A stretch of 64,000 nt of DNA from Amborella trichopoda (lineage: Eukaryota; Streptophyta; Magnoliopsida; Amborellales; Amborellaceae). Positions 23,940 through 33,790 of the stretch are shown here, one piece after another. The stretch lies in contig NW_006499969.1 of the NCBI RefSeq assembly GCF_000471905.2, positions 732,185-796,184 of the forward strand. The letters run 5' to 3'. The translations under genes and the position numbers were made by a program. Under the pieces are notes generated by a model, which saw nothing but the letters and a program-made list of their open reading frames with translations, was not told the origin of the DNA and made no database searches. Position 1 is the first letter of the stretch. Each line of letters opens with the position of its first letter.

Positions 23940-24340
23940 TACCTTTTGGTTAGGGCCTGGTGAATTTATCATTTTAATTGATGAGGTCACCAGAATTTTA
24001 GGTTTAAGTTATTATGGTGCTGTCCTTTTTTCTCAATTAAACATGACTGCCAATGAGATTTTGAAGTACTCATGGGATTGCCAATGCAAAACTTTGTTAG
24101 CACTGGGGAAATGGTAAATTTATACGCCCTAAGTAAGGAACCGTTCTAGAAGCCATTATGGTGATCAACTTTGTTGGCAGTGGGGAGTGGTGAATCTATA
24201 AGCCCTATGTAAGGAAACGTTCTAGAATCCATTATGGTGATCATGAACATTATGTGGCTGCACTTGCCTTTTGTTTGATTGGGGAACTTTTGTTTCCCAA
24301 TAAATCCCATAAGCTTCATGTTTCCTACATTATTCCAAGT
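23940..24340 (+). pseudogene. Possible plant mobile domain (PMD/MAIN-like) fragment
   Basis: One frame reads FIILIDEVTRILGLSYYG (about 23956), resembling the TLEDV..LLGLP.DG core of the plant mobile domain found in MAIN-like genes and in some transposons. After a frame change, HEHYVAALAFCLIGELLFP (about 24246) resembles that domain's helix ending in LFP.K. The stretch between is disrupted by a 77-bp duplication with stops. Resemblance is by eye only; it could be coincidental. Confidence 0.3.
24090..24243 (+). repeat. 77-bp tandem duplication
   Basis: AACTTTGTTAGCACTGGGG at 24090 and AACTTTGTTGGCAGTGGGG at 24167 begin two units, each running through CGTTCTAGAA and ending CATTATGGTGATC. About ten differences separate them, and 77 is not a multiple of three. 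Confidence 0.9.
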
Positions 24341-24343
24341 TTT

Positions 24344-25075
24344 TTATTCCACTTGTTTTAGTGGGCTTTCACAAGCTTAACACAAACAGTTGAATGTAGG
24401 AAAACAAATTTCACTGCGTATCATTCTTCTATAGGTAATTATAAATATAAGTATTCATGGCCAAAAGACAATCCGTTCTTTGCCTAAATGATAGAAAATA
24501 TTTAAAAATATATTGAAATAAATTTATTTTTTGGAGTTTTTATATTTTTTTGAATTCTTTTTTAAAAAACCCGAGATTTACCACCAAACTCGAACAAGCT
24601 CAGACTGCCCACTAGGCAGGTCCGAGTAACCCCGCTGTGTCCAGGTTAACCCAACCAGTTTTGCGTACTTGGGTTGGGAATACCTATCTTATGGCTCTTG
24701 GCATACACACAGGGACAAGTCTTCCCCTTCGATCGCACCGTAATATTGTAAAACGCTCAAATACTTTTAAATGCTCAAATCCTTAGGACTGTACCAACAT
24801 ATAGGTACAATAACATACATATTTCGAACCTCGAAATTGTTACCTCGAAAACCAAACAAAAAAAAAGATGGGTTTACCTGAAGGAGCATCAGACTTCCAA
24901 TGAGTTCACAGGGTGGCACCAGCATACTAGCTCGGAACCTGGCTTCTTCAACTATATGACCTCAAATTTCAAGAGAGGATGATATGGATATGCACGGGTT
25001 GCGGCCCCATGCGTACATTCTCGTTCTCGTTCTCACCCGTTCAAAATTTTGAATAAAATCAAATATTTAGTTGGC
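24344..25075. other. Intergenic DNA
   Basis: No gene recognised. The slightly GC-richer stretch 24600-25030 could be a fragment of an LTR, but no partner copy is present. Confidence 0.4.
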
Positions 25076-25099
25076 ACTTCGTTTGGTGGAAAAAATCTT

Positions 25100-25381
25100 C
25101 GTGCAGTGTCTAAAAATTTGTTGCTGCCCCTAGTTGTGAAATTTAAAGCTCCAAGATTGTATATCAAGTACACCTCTAATGGACGGTCCAAATAATATAC
25201 TACAAAATACATTATTTTTTAGACTTGGCACCTACAAAATTTCAGATCATTATGATTTGTAAGAAAATATTAAAATTCAAACATTATCAGACAGTTGTAA
25301 CCATGTGGTAAACTTTGAACGGTGATAAAATTGTAGATGAAGTACGATAGAACTTAACCTATAGGTGTTTTGTAGTGTTTT

Positions 25382-25384
<3 letters not shown>
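25100..25384 (+). mobile_element. Composite of MITE family 1 and family 2 fragments
   Basis: 25130-25245 carries family-1 blocks (AAATTTAAAGCTCCAAGAT, ATGGACGGTCCAAATAATAT). From about 25245 it passes into the right arm of family 2, ending CCTATAGGTGTTTTGTAGTG TTTTCC, directly before a (TA)n run, as does the full family-2 copy at 26424. Confidence 0.5.
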
Positions 25385-25426
<42 letters not shown>

Positions 25427-25433
25427 TACCACT
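25385..25433 (+). repeat. (TA)n microsatellite
   Basis: About 20 TA units directly to the right of a family-2 MITE end, followed by ACTAC/TACTACT-rich sequence up to the gap. Confidence 0.95.
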
Positions 25434-25513
25434 ACTAGTAGAAGTAAATAATAGTATATTACTACTTACTCTCTACTTACTACTACTAACTTACTATAGT
25501 CGTCGTACATAGT

Positions 25514-25912
25514 NNNNNNNNNNNNNNNNNNNNNNNNNNNNNNNNNNNNNNNNNNNNNNNNNNNNNNNNNNNNNNNNNNNNNNNNNNNNNNNNNNNNNNN
25601 NNNNNNNNNNNNNNNNNNNNNNNNNNNNNNNNNNNNNNNNNNNNNNNNNNNNNNNNNNNNNNNNNNNNNNNNNNNNNNNNNNNNNNNNNNNNNNNNNNNN
25701 NNNNNNNNNNNNNNNNNNNNNNNNNNNNNNNNNNNNNNNNNNNNNNNNNNNNNNNNNNNNNNNNNNNNNNNNNNNNNNNNNNNNNNNNNNNNNNNNNNNN
25801 NNNNNNNNNNNNNNNNNNNNNNNNNNNNNNNNNNNNNNNNNNNNNNNNNNNNNNNNNNNNNNNNNNNNNNNNNNNNNNNNNNNNNNNNNNNNNNNNNNNN
25901 NNNNNNNNNNNN
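25514..25912. other. Assembly gap (399 N)
   Basis: Run of N between two TA-rich tracts, plus a single N at 25950. The open frame spanning it is an artefact. Confidence 0.99.
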
Positions 25913-25913
25913 T

Positions 25914-25949
<36 letters not shown>

Positions 25950-25950
25950 N

Positions 25951-26424
25951 TAAAGTATTCCCAACACCTGTAGACGAAAATAAATAGTGATTTCACTTAT
26001 CCTCATTACTGTCCAAATTTCATAGCGTGGTCACAATTGTCAGGTAGTATTTTATTTTTTATTTTTTTCTACAAATCGGAATGACCTGAAATTTGGAGAG
26101 TATGTACATCTTATAGAGACGCATCTAATAAAAATATAAAAAAAATTATCCGTAAAAATAACTTTGACCAAAATACTGCTGAAACTTTTCGGGGGTATTT
26201 TGGTTAATGTTTTCATGTAAAATATTTTTTATATATATTTGAAAGATTCCCCTATTTTTGATGAATACACGCTCTAAATTTCAAGTCATTCTGATTTGTA
26301 GAAAAAAAATGAAAAATAAAACACTATCGAACAATCGTAACAGCGCGATAAACTTTGGACGATGATGGGGTAGGCGAAATCACTGTTCATTTTCGCCTAT
26401 AGGCGTTGCCTAGTGTTTTCCAGA
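25951..26424 (+). mobile_element. MITE family 2: fold-back element between (TA)n runs
   Basis: About 474 bp whose two ends are inverted repeats for roughly 155 bp. The left arm has GACGAAAATAAATAGTGATT and TTTTTCTACAAATCGGAATG; the right arm is the reverse complement with about 20% differences. No coding capacity. It is flanked by (TA)n at 25917-25949 and 26423-26446, like the rice Micron family that inserts into TA microsatellites. A right-arm fragment of the same family ends at another (TA)n at 25385. Confidence 0.8.
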
Positions 26425-26446
26425 TATATATATATATATATATATA
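26423..26446 (+). repeat. (TA)n microsatellite at the left edge of the EPRV
   Basis: About 11 TA units between the family-2 MITE and the first base of viral-like sequence. Confidence 0.95.
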
Positions 26447-26898
26447 AAACAAACATTTCATAAAAGATTTATGCAATATTACTCTTTCAAACAAAATGAA
26501 AAAAGAAAGATACTTGTTTGTTATAACTGCGGGAAGGTAGGTCATTATAAAAATAAATGCAGAGTTAAAAAGAAAATCAATGCACTCGAAATTGACGAAA
26601 ATATCAAAAAACAATTGTTTGATATTCTCTTAGTGAATAGATATGATTCTGATAGTTGTTCTAACTCTAATGAAGAAATTTCAATTGGAGAAATAAATGA
26701 TGAGGATATGATCCTCACTAGCTCTGATTCTGATTCAGATGATGATAATCTTGGAAATGCCTACCAATGTAATTTTTACAAGGCTATCATTGATATGAAT
26801 GGTTTAAACCTAAATACTCTTACAAAAGAAGAAAGTTTAATCATAGCCCCCTAAATGGTGATGACTGTGTAGGGATCAGTTTTCCTCCAATGAACTAA
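26447..26898 (+). pseudogene. EPRV segment A: coat-protein zinc finger joined to polyprotein C-terminal tail
   Basis: The open frame from 26471 has a CCHC zinc knuckle, CYNCGKVGHYKNKC at residues 17-30, as at the end of caulimovirid coat proteins, followed by an acidic stretch rich in Asp/Ser (SSDSDSDDD, residues 87-95). At about 26848 it switches to the last 17-18 codons of the polyprotein, also seen ending segment B at 31235. Everything from protease to RNase H is therefore missing between these two points. It starts at the (TA)n boundary, so the ATG at 26471 is internal and not a true start. Confidence 0.8.
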
Positions 26899-27585
26899 AA
26901 TAAATTCTTAAGCAGGGACGGTACGATTCCAAATCTACCCAAGACACGTGTCCCTAAAACCACCAACAAAATACAAGGGTATTACAGCCACCGACATATT
27001 ACTATAACTACCGACAAACTTTCTACTGTAGCAAGAATACATGGCACCTTCCACTATGCAAATGGAATCTTACTATAGCTACCGACAAACTTTCTACTGT
27101 AGCAAGAATACGTGGCACATTTCCACTATGCAAATGAAATCTTACTTTTTCAAAAGGTGTCGGTACATTATTAAAGAGGTCGGTGCGGATTTCAAACCAT
27201 TTCAAATCCGGCTACATCCCATTTATAAAAGGAGGAAGCCACATACCTTGAGAGCAAGTTGAGTAGTGGAGTGCAAGTCTGAGTGTTTGAGTGCTTGTCT
27301 AAGTAAGAGTTAGAGTGTTGTAAGTTTGAGTATGAGAGTTTCAATATTGGTCTGAGTATTTGTGTATTAAGTGTATCGGCTTGAGCAGAAGTAAACTACC
27401 CTGGTAGTGTATCAAGCTTATCTTATCTGTATTGAGCTTATTTTATGTAAGTGTTATGTTCCTATGTTTTATTAGTCGTGGTTCTATTGTTCATGTTGCT
27501 TTCTTTATTTTATTCTTGTTGCTTTGCATTTTATTGTTCTGGTTCTGTTAATTAGCTAGTTCTTTCTATTCCATTGTCATTATTA
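26899..27585 (+). promoter_or_regulatory. EPRV segment A intergenic promoter and leader
   Basis: Lies between the C-terminal stop and the primer-binding site. Features: a palindromic G-box in GACACGTGTC (CACGTG 26945-26950); a 71-bp direct repeat starting at 27008 and 27079, each unit holding CTACCGACAAACTTTC and a TGGCAC motif (ACGTGGC in the second); TATAAAA at 27224-27230 in ATTTATAAAAGGAGG; then a leader with GAGT/TTGAGTG-rich repeats (27245-27370). The same region exists inverted at 30566-31234. Confidence 0.75.
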
Positions 27586-27597
27586 TGGTATTAAAGC
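27586..27597 (+). promoter_or_regulatory. EPRV segment A primer-binding site (degraded)
   Basis: TGGTATTAAAGC, two mismatches from the tRNA-Met complement TGGTATCAGAGC. It is collinear with the perfect site in segment B (30554-30565). Confidence 0.75.
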
Positions 27598-27666
27598 CAA
27601 GTTCTATTCAGTGGTGAACTGATTAACTGTGCAAATTTAGATTTTTTAGTCAAATCTAAAGTCAAT

Positions 27667-29590
27667 ATGACCCAAATATCGCCGTTGAGCCAGAAGGCAG
27701 AGAAGGTGTAGGGACTGTTTCCAGTTGATACAGATTAAGACTTTAAAATCGCATATGGAAAATTTGTTACAACACTATCTAGTAGGACAACTTCTACCAG
27801 CACACTTCGTGTAAATAATAAGGAAGAAGTTATTATTGATAATATCGCAAAACAAATCCAAAATTGAAAGATCCCAAAAGTTCCTATAACAGATGTTTAC
27901 AAAAAGGGGACTTTAGATTTCAAAAATAGCTTCTCAATTAAAACTATTGAGAAAACTATTTCTATCATGGAAACTCAAGATAGTTTCCAACTCCTATCCT
28001 CAATGATGGTTGAAGAACATAAAAGAAAATATGTTAACTATCTGCATATTGACTTAGTCCAGATAGTTGTTAAACCCTTAACCAGGACATGATGAAACAA
28101 CTATGTTTTCCTTTGCTTAAGGGATAACAGACATAGAAAGTTCACCGATTCTTTATTAGGAATCATCGAATCAACTCTTTACAAGGGTCTTATATATTTT
28201 AATTGCTTTCCGAATTTTTCGGTGGCCTTATCTGATCCAAATCTTTTGAAAGTTTTAACTCTGAATCTAAAAACTCAAGGTTTTGATATGGATCCTGGAT
28301 CTCAAAACTTAGCTTTTGTTTATAGAATATGTTATAAAGTTATGAACACTCTATGTCCAAATACAAGGCAAATGGATACGAAGGGTTAGACCATTTCCTT
28401 TCAAACAATGGATAAATCTAATCTGGTTATACCTAAGTTGTATCTTGGACACAGGTTAAATTATAGGAAAGATGATCTCTTCAGTCTGAAAATCAAACTA
28501 AGATTCCTGAAAATGGAGAGCCTGAACTAATAATCGAATACCCAGATGGAGAAATTGAAATACAATTTCCATCGTCTAAAAAACTAGACTAAGTATTTCC
28601 AATACACTTCCTAGAAATCAGCCAAGAACCTCAACCTCCTCTATTCCTCAATCAGATTATGAAAAAGCCCATAATGAAAGAATAATCCTAAAAAGACTTA
28701 GAAAGGCTTTAAATCAAGTCCAACATCCAGTATATAGAGTTAACACTCCTAGTTCTTCTCAAACTAAACCAGAAGAGCCAACCTTATCAGAGTTTAACTT
28801 TGATCTACTTGCAATCCAGTGTCAAGACGAATTTTTCATTGATAAAGAATGGATTAAAAGGGATTTCCTTTCTGAAGAAAATAGACAAATAAGGGAATGA
28901 TTTTTCTAAGAATTTAAAGAAGAATTAAGGGATGCTTTTCATAAAAAGTCTAATAAATTTATGATACAACGTAGAAGGAATATGAAATTCTTCAAATGAC
29001 TTAAGCATATTATCAAAAAAGAAGGGATTAATCTTCCAGAGTTTAAAATAAATATGGCTTAAAAGGCCTTTCAGATCTTTCACACTATCAAAGGTGAAAC
29101 TGTCGAATCTATCCATCCCCCAAAAACGAGTTTACAATTAAAAAGAGATAAGCTTGAAACTAAAGATTCACCCTTTAAGTTGGGGTCTCAGGAATCTGAA
29201 AATCATATGGCCAAATTAGAAGGAATACCACATATCATAGAACAGAATAATTACACAAATCTCTTGCTACAAACTATAGGAAAACAAACCGCTAGAATTA
29301 AAAATGTGTTAAATAATTTGAAATCTGTACGGCAAGAAAAGAAAGAAGAAAATCAAAAGGAAGCAGTATTATTCAAACCACCACTAAGTATAGAAGCAGG
29401 AAAATTTAGCCTGCAAGGAATAAAGAAAAAATAAGTTAATAAAGAATTGGTTGATGAGTTAGTCAAAAGACTTGCAAAACTGAATATTAATGAGAAGGGA
29501 AAACTTCTCATCGGTGAGCTACAAGTCTTACAAAAAGATCAGAATTATACTAACCAAGAAATTTTTGAGATAGAAAATGCTTGTAAAACA
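27667..29590 (+). pseudogene. EPRV segment A: movement protein and coat-protein N-terminal region
   Basis: The polyprotein starts at ATG 27667 (MTQISPLSQK) with a stop 14 codons later. A stretch from about 27930 to 28400 fits the 30K-type movement protein of caulimovirids, including VALSDPNLLKVLTLNLKTQG at about 28220 and YRICYKVMNTLCPN at about 28325. The next part (28400-29170) is a hydrophilic linker with many stops. 29180-29590 is a coiled, Lys/Glu-rich stretch (RLAKLNINEKGK) that precedes the coat protein in segment B. At about 29590 the coat protein and zinc finger are skipped by deletion. At least ten in-frame stops or frame changes. Confidence 0.8.
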
Positions 29591-30284
29591 GAAAGTAAAG
29601 CTTCTCTCGTACTCCAAACCTTCTACTACTCCAAAACCTTCTCTCGTACCAACAAGAGAAGAATACAGTTTCCACGACATCCTAAAAAAGGTTCAAAACA
29701 AAACTCAAACTATTAGGGAACCTTCAATTCCTGAGTTAAAACATGAGATAAATGAAGTTTGCAATGAATTGATAACCTTGCAAACTAGAGTTCAAATCTT
29801 GGAAATGACAAATGCTACTTTTAATAGAAAAAAGGTATTCATGATGCAAATACTGAAGAAAAATTCAGCAACTTGATGAATGAATATCACCATAATTTTT
29901 ACTACTTGAAGCGGAAGATCACTTCCGAAAGTTCTAAAAAATAATGACCCCGAAAGTTCAAACAAATGTAACATGCTGAAAAAAAATCAAACTTCAAAAT
30001 TGTGAATATATCAACCTTTTAAACAAAGTCAAAACTCAACGATGGTTTACTATCATTAAAATAGTAGTACAAAAGGAATATAGTTTTCAAACCACTGCCC
30101 TTATCGACTCTGGAGCAGATATAAACTGTATAAATGAGGGCTTAGTCCCTACAAAATACTTTAGTAAAAGTACTCAAATTTTAAACACCGTTGACTGAAG
30201 TAAAGTGTTAATAAACTATAAACTATCTGATGTGGCAGTTTGCAATAATGGAGCACGTTTTAAATTTCCTTTTATCATGGTTAA
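29591..30284 (+). pseudogene. EPRV segment A: linker and aspartic protease
   Basis: The frame at 29577-29876 has a coiled-coil-like linker (IPELKHEINEVCNELITLQT) matching segment B at 34500-34570. After frame changes, the retroviral-type aspartic protease motif LIDSGADINCINEG lies at about 30108. Protease sequence stops at about 30284, where RT and RNase H are deleted. Confidence 0.8.
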
Positions 30285-30511
30285 ATATCATCCCTCAGAA
30301 GATGATATGGACAGATGGGATTATATCCTAGAGTTACGCCTACAAATATCGGTAAAATGGTGGGATATCTATAAAAATAACTCCTTGCATTTGAAAAAAA
30401 TTTATATGAAATCGGTACCTTCGTCCTCACAAAATTCTAATATGGATGTAACAGAATACATTGCAATAATGCAACAGAAGAATCCAAAATTATCAAAAGT
30501 AGAACTTAATA
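30285..30511 (+). pseudogene. EPRV segment A: C-terminal tail after RT/RNase H deletion
   Basis: From about 30285 the frame holds DDMDRWDYILELRLQISVKW and MQQKNPKLSKVEL, the C-terminal part also seen in segment B at 31390-31590. Joining protease directly to this tail removes about 2.5 kb of viral sequence relative to segment B. Similarity ends at about 30511. Confidence 0.75.
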
Positions 30512-30553
30512 ATGACTATTATTAACTATTATTATAAAAAATAGACTATTAGT
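30512..30553. other. AT-rich filler at the A/B junction
   Basis: About 40 bp (TAATGACTATTATTAACT and so on) matching neither parent at this position. ATAATGAC also occurs just beyond the primer-binding site of segment B (30567-30575), as in templated filler made by end joining. Confidence 0.5.
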
Positions 30554-30565
30554 GCTCTGATACCA
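30554..30565 (-). promoter_or_regulatory. EPRV segment B primer-binding site (intact)
   Basis: On the minus strand TGGTATCAGAGC, a perfect tRNA-Met complement. Segment B stops matching segment A exactly at the end of this site. Confidence 0.85.
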
Positions 30566-31234
30566 TAATAATGACAGCGGAGTAGAAAGAACTAACTAAT
30601 TAACATAACCAGAACAATAAAATGCAAAGCAACGAGAATACTAAACAATGCAACATGAACAATAGAACCACGACTAATAAAACATAAAAACAGAAAACTT
30701 ACTTAAGATAAACTCGATACAGATAAGATAAGCTTGATACACCACCAGGGTAGTTTACTTCTAATCAAGCCAATACACTTAATATACAAGTACTCCGACC
30801 AATACTGAAACTCTAATACTCAAACTTACAATACTCTGACTCTTATTTAGACAAGCACTCAAACACTCAGACTCGCACTCCACCACTCCGCCTGCTCTCA
30901 ACGTATGTGGCTTCCTCCTAGCCGGATTTGAAATGGTTTGAAATCCGCACCGACCTCTTTAATAATGCACCGACACCTTTTGGAAAGTAAGATTCCATTT
31001 GCATAGTGGAAAGGTGCCCCGTATTCTTGCTACAGTAGAAAGTTTGTCGGTAGCTATAGTAAGATTCCATTTACATAGTGGAAAGGTTCCACGTATTCTT
31101 GCTATAGTAGAAAGTTTGTCGGTAGCTACAGTAATATATCAGTGGCTATAATATCCTTGTATTTTGTTAGTGGTTTTAGGGACACGTATCTTGAGTAGAT
31201 TTGGAGTCGTACCATCCCTGCTTAAGAATTTATT
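30566..31234 (-). promoter_or_regulatory. EPRV segment B intergenic promoter lacking the TATA box
   Basis: Inverted counterpart of 26899-27585. It keeps the duplicated upstream unit (both copies lie between about 31010 and 31130). The 16 bases containing TATAAAA in segment A are absent: CCGGCTA joins GGAGGAAG directly at 30918/30919. The G-box is also changed (GACACGTATC). Confidence 0.75.
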
Positions 31235-32330
31235 TTAATTCATTGGAGAAAAACTGTTCCCTGCACAATCGTCACCATTTAGGGGGCTATAATCCTCAGT
31301 CTCCTCTTCTTCTTTTGTTGATGTAGACATTTTATCAACATCTTCTTCAAGTGCTAATAGTAGCTTCCTTTTAAGTTCTGCTTTTGATAAGTTTGGATTC
31401 TTCTGTTGCATTATTGCAACGTATTCTGTTACATGCATATTCTGTTAGAATTTTGTGAGGAGGAAGGTACTAATTTCATATAAATTTTTTCTAGATTCAG
31501 GGAATTATTTTTATAGTTGTCCCATCATTTTACTGATATTTGTTGGCGTAACTCTGGGATATAATCCCATCTGTCCATATCGTCTTTTGAGAGCTGATAG
31601 GTCCACTTAAGAATCTAATGGACTTGATATAAGGCCATGAAGTATAAATGATAGTATCTTTTTAAACAATGTTTATTGTAGTCAGAGAACTTTTTATGTG
31701 ATACTTGCATTTTTGTAAGAAGTATTTGGCTGCATGATCCCCCATAAAAAGAACCAATTTTTTAACCAGTTAGGGAATTCTATAAGCTCAATTATTTTAA
31801 ACTGCACATACCAATATGTGAATTCTTGGTATTTTGATAAGCAAATACTTCATCCCATACTTTTATATATTCGAAATAATGGTAGGATTTAATTTTAAAT
31901 CCTCTGGTATTTAACATCTTTGGTTTTAAAGGATCAAGTCCCTTGTCTCTATAAGAGATGATCTTATGAATTTGGAATTTTGAGTACACAATTTCTGCAT
32001 CATTATTTCTATAGTGGTGAACTATAGTCACTGATCCTGTTTCCATGAGTATGGCCTCATACCATTTTCTACATTTTGCTCTCATATTGGAATGCATGTG
32101 GTTTCATAAATATATTGATGTTATTTCAGTAGGATTTTTGTTTGCGATCACTTTCAACGACTATGAGTGGTATATAAGTCATCTCAAGAAAATAAGTTCT
32201 ATTAGCACTTTGACCAAGACTATTAATGCTTAAAGGAGATTGCTAGGGAGATATATCAATATCTTGAACTTGCTTTCTTATTAAAGCATTGGGAGATGTT
32301 GATGGTGTAGTCAGGCCTTTACCCGGACTG
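31235..32330 (-). pseudogene. EPRV segment B: C-terminal region of the polyprotein
   Basis: Two open stretches on the minus strand: 31792-32097 (residues include KWYEAILMETGSVTIVHHY and KIISYRDKGLDPLKPK) and 31235-31438 (MQQKNPNLSKAELK, ending acidic). This region follows RNase H and corresponds to no domain I can name with confidence. Stops and frame changes separate the pieces. The terminal stop at 31235 marks the start of the intergenic region. Confidence 0.65.
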
Positions 32331-33620
32331 AGAACTATATTCATTGGGTGATTTTGATTTTGCTTTCTCCTGCCTTCCCTGCAAAAATTCTCGGGTCAAA
32401 AAGTCGGGAAGATGGTTACTTCTACCATTAATGTTTTCAATTGTAAATTCAAATGCTGAAAGGATGCCTTGCCATCGAGCAAATATTTGTTTTGAGACGA
32501 GATTTTTTACATCTTTTTAAAGGATATCTTTAGCTGCCTTACAATCAGTACGAATAAGAAAACATTGATTTAACAGGTCACATTGGAATTTAGTTACACA
32601 ATGAACAATGACAATAATTTCTTTTTTAACAGTGGAATAGTTTTGTTGAGCTGGGCTCTAGGTTTTTGAAGTATATCAGACCAATTGTCTAGCTCATGAA
32701 CTGTTTGTTTAAGTACGCCACCTAGCCCTTGTTCAAAGGCATCGATTTCAATGATTTTAAAAGCTGTAGGATTAGATAATGCCAAGCAAGGTAATTCTTT
32801 GGCTTTCAATTTTAATTTTATGACTGCTCTGGTATATTCGTCAATCTAATTAGGAGGATTCCTTTTTAAACATTGAAACAAAAGTATAGCGTCTATAACA
32901 AGGTCCTTATAAAAATCAGAGATATAATTTAGGCAACCAAGAAACCATTGAAGTTCGATTTTTTCTTTAATGATATCTAGGAATTTTGACGCAGATTCAA
33001 GTGCCCTATCAATGGAAATAATCCTTCATTGATAAATGTTATGTCCAATAAACCTTATTTTTGTTTGGAAAAGATTTATCTTTTTTGCTGACACCACCAA
33101 CCCAACATTTTTAACAGCTTTTAAAAATGTGCTTAGATGTTTCCAATGTTGATCAATGGATTCGAAAAAAACAAGTACATCATCAATGTATACAATAATG
33201 AATTTGGTATAGGGATTGAATATATCATTCATCATGTTTTGAAATTCATATGGTGCATTTTTTAAACCAAAAAGCATAACGTTCCATTCATAATGCCCGA
33301 AAAGGACATTAAAGGTTGTTTTATACCTATCCATTTATATTATTTAGATTTGCCAATATCCAGATTTTAAGTCAAATTTTAAAAATATACAAGCATTTAC
33401 CAATCTATCTAAAAGATCTCTTTTATTTGGAATTGGATACCGAATCTATCTTAATGTTTTATTTAATGGTTTATCATTTATAACCAATCTAGGGGCTCCT
33501 CTTTCGATTTCAAAAACCTTCTCAACATAAAAAGCTGAGCAGCTCCAGGGTGAGGAACTTTTTCTGATAAGTTTTTTATCAAGTAATTCTTGTATTTATT
33601 TTTTACAAATTTCAAGGAGC
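32331..33620 (-). pseudogene. EPRV segment B: reverse transcriptase and RNase H
   Basis: Reading down the minus strand: the RT start KKLIRKSSSPWSCSAFYVEK (about 33570), LVINDKPLNKTLR, the first catalytic Asp in FLKFDLKSGYW (about 33380), GHYEWNVMLFGLKNAPYEFQ (about 33290-33240), the active-site box YIDDVLVF (about 33190), then KKINLFQTKIRFIGHNIYQ. RNase H begins near 32780 with FKIIEIDAFEQGLGGVLKQ (first catalytic Asp present). The rest is broken by stops around 32600-32400. The YIDD box is intact, but in-frame stops at about 33450, 33350 and 33025 rule out a functional protein. Spacing of motifs is typical of Caulimoviridae. Confidence 0.9.
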
Positions 33621-33790
33621 ATACTATTCATTTGAATATGCCTTGCGTTCGTAGGTATTTTTCGCTCATCGAAACCTGGTTCGTAAGGAAGTTCAACTAT
33701 ATGTTGTTTTCTATTCCAAAAAGCGTTAGGGACATCAGAGCATATTTCTTTTTCAAGGATTGTTTTAAAAGCACTAATTTTATTTTATAT

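Noticed and set aside
25494..26006. ORF across the second N gap
   Set aside because: Made of unknown residues plus TA-repeat Ile/Tyr; an artefact.
30554..31290. Inverted copy of 26850-27598 considered as an LTR or a giant TIR
   Set aside because: Flanking coding order shows that both copies are the viral intergenic region in opposite orientation; caulimovirids have no LTRs.
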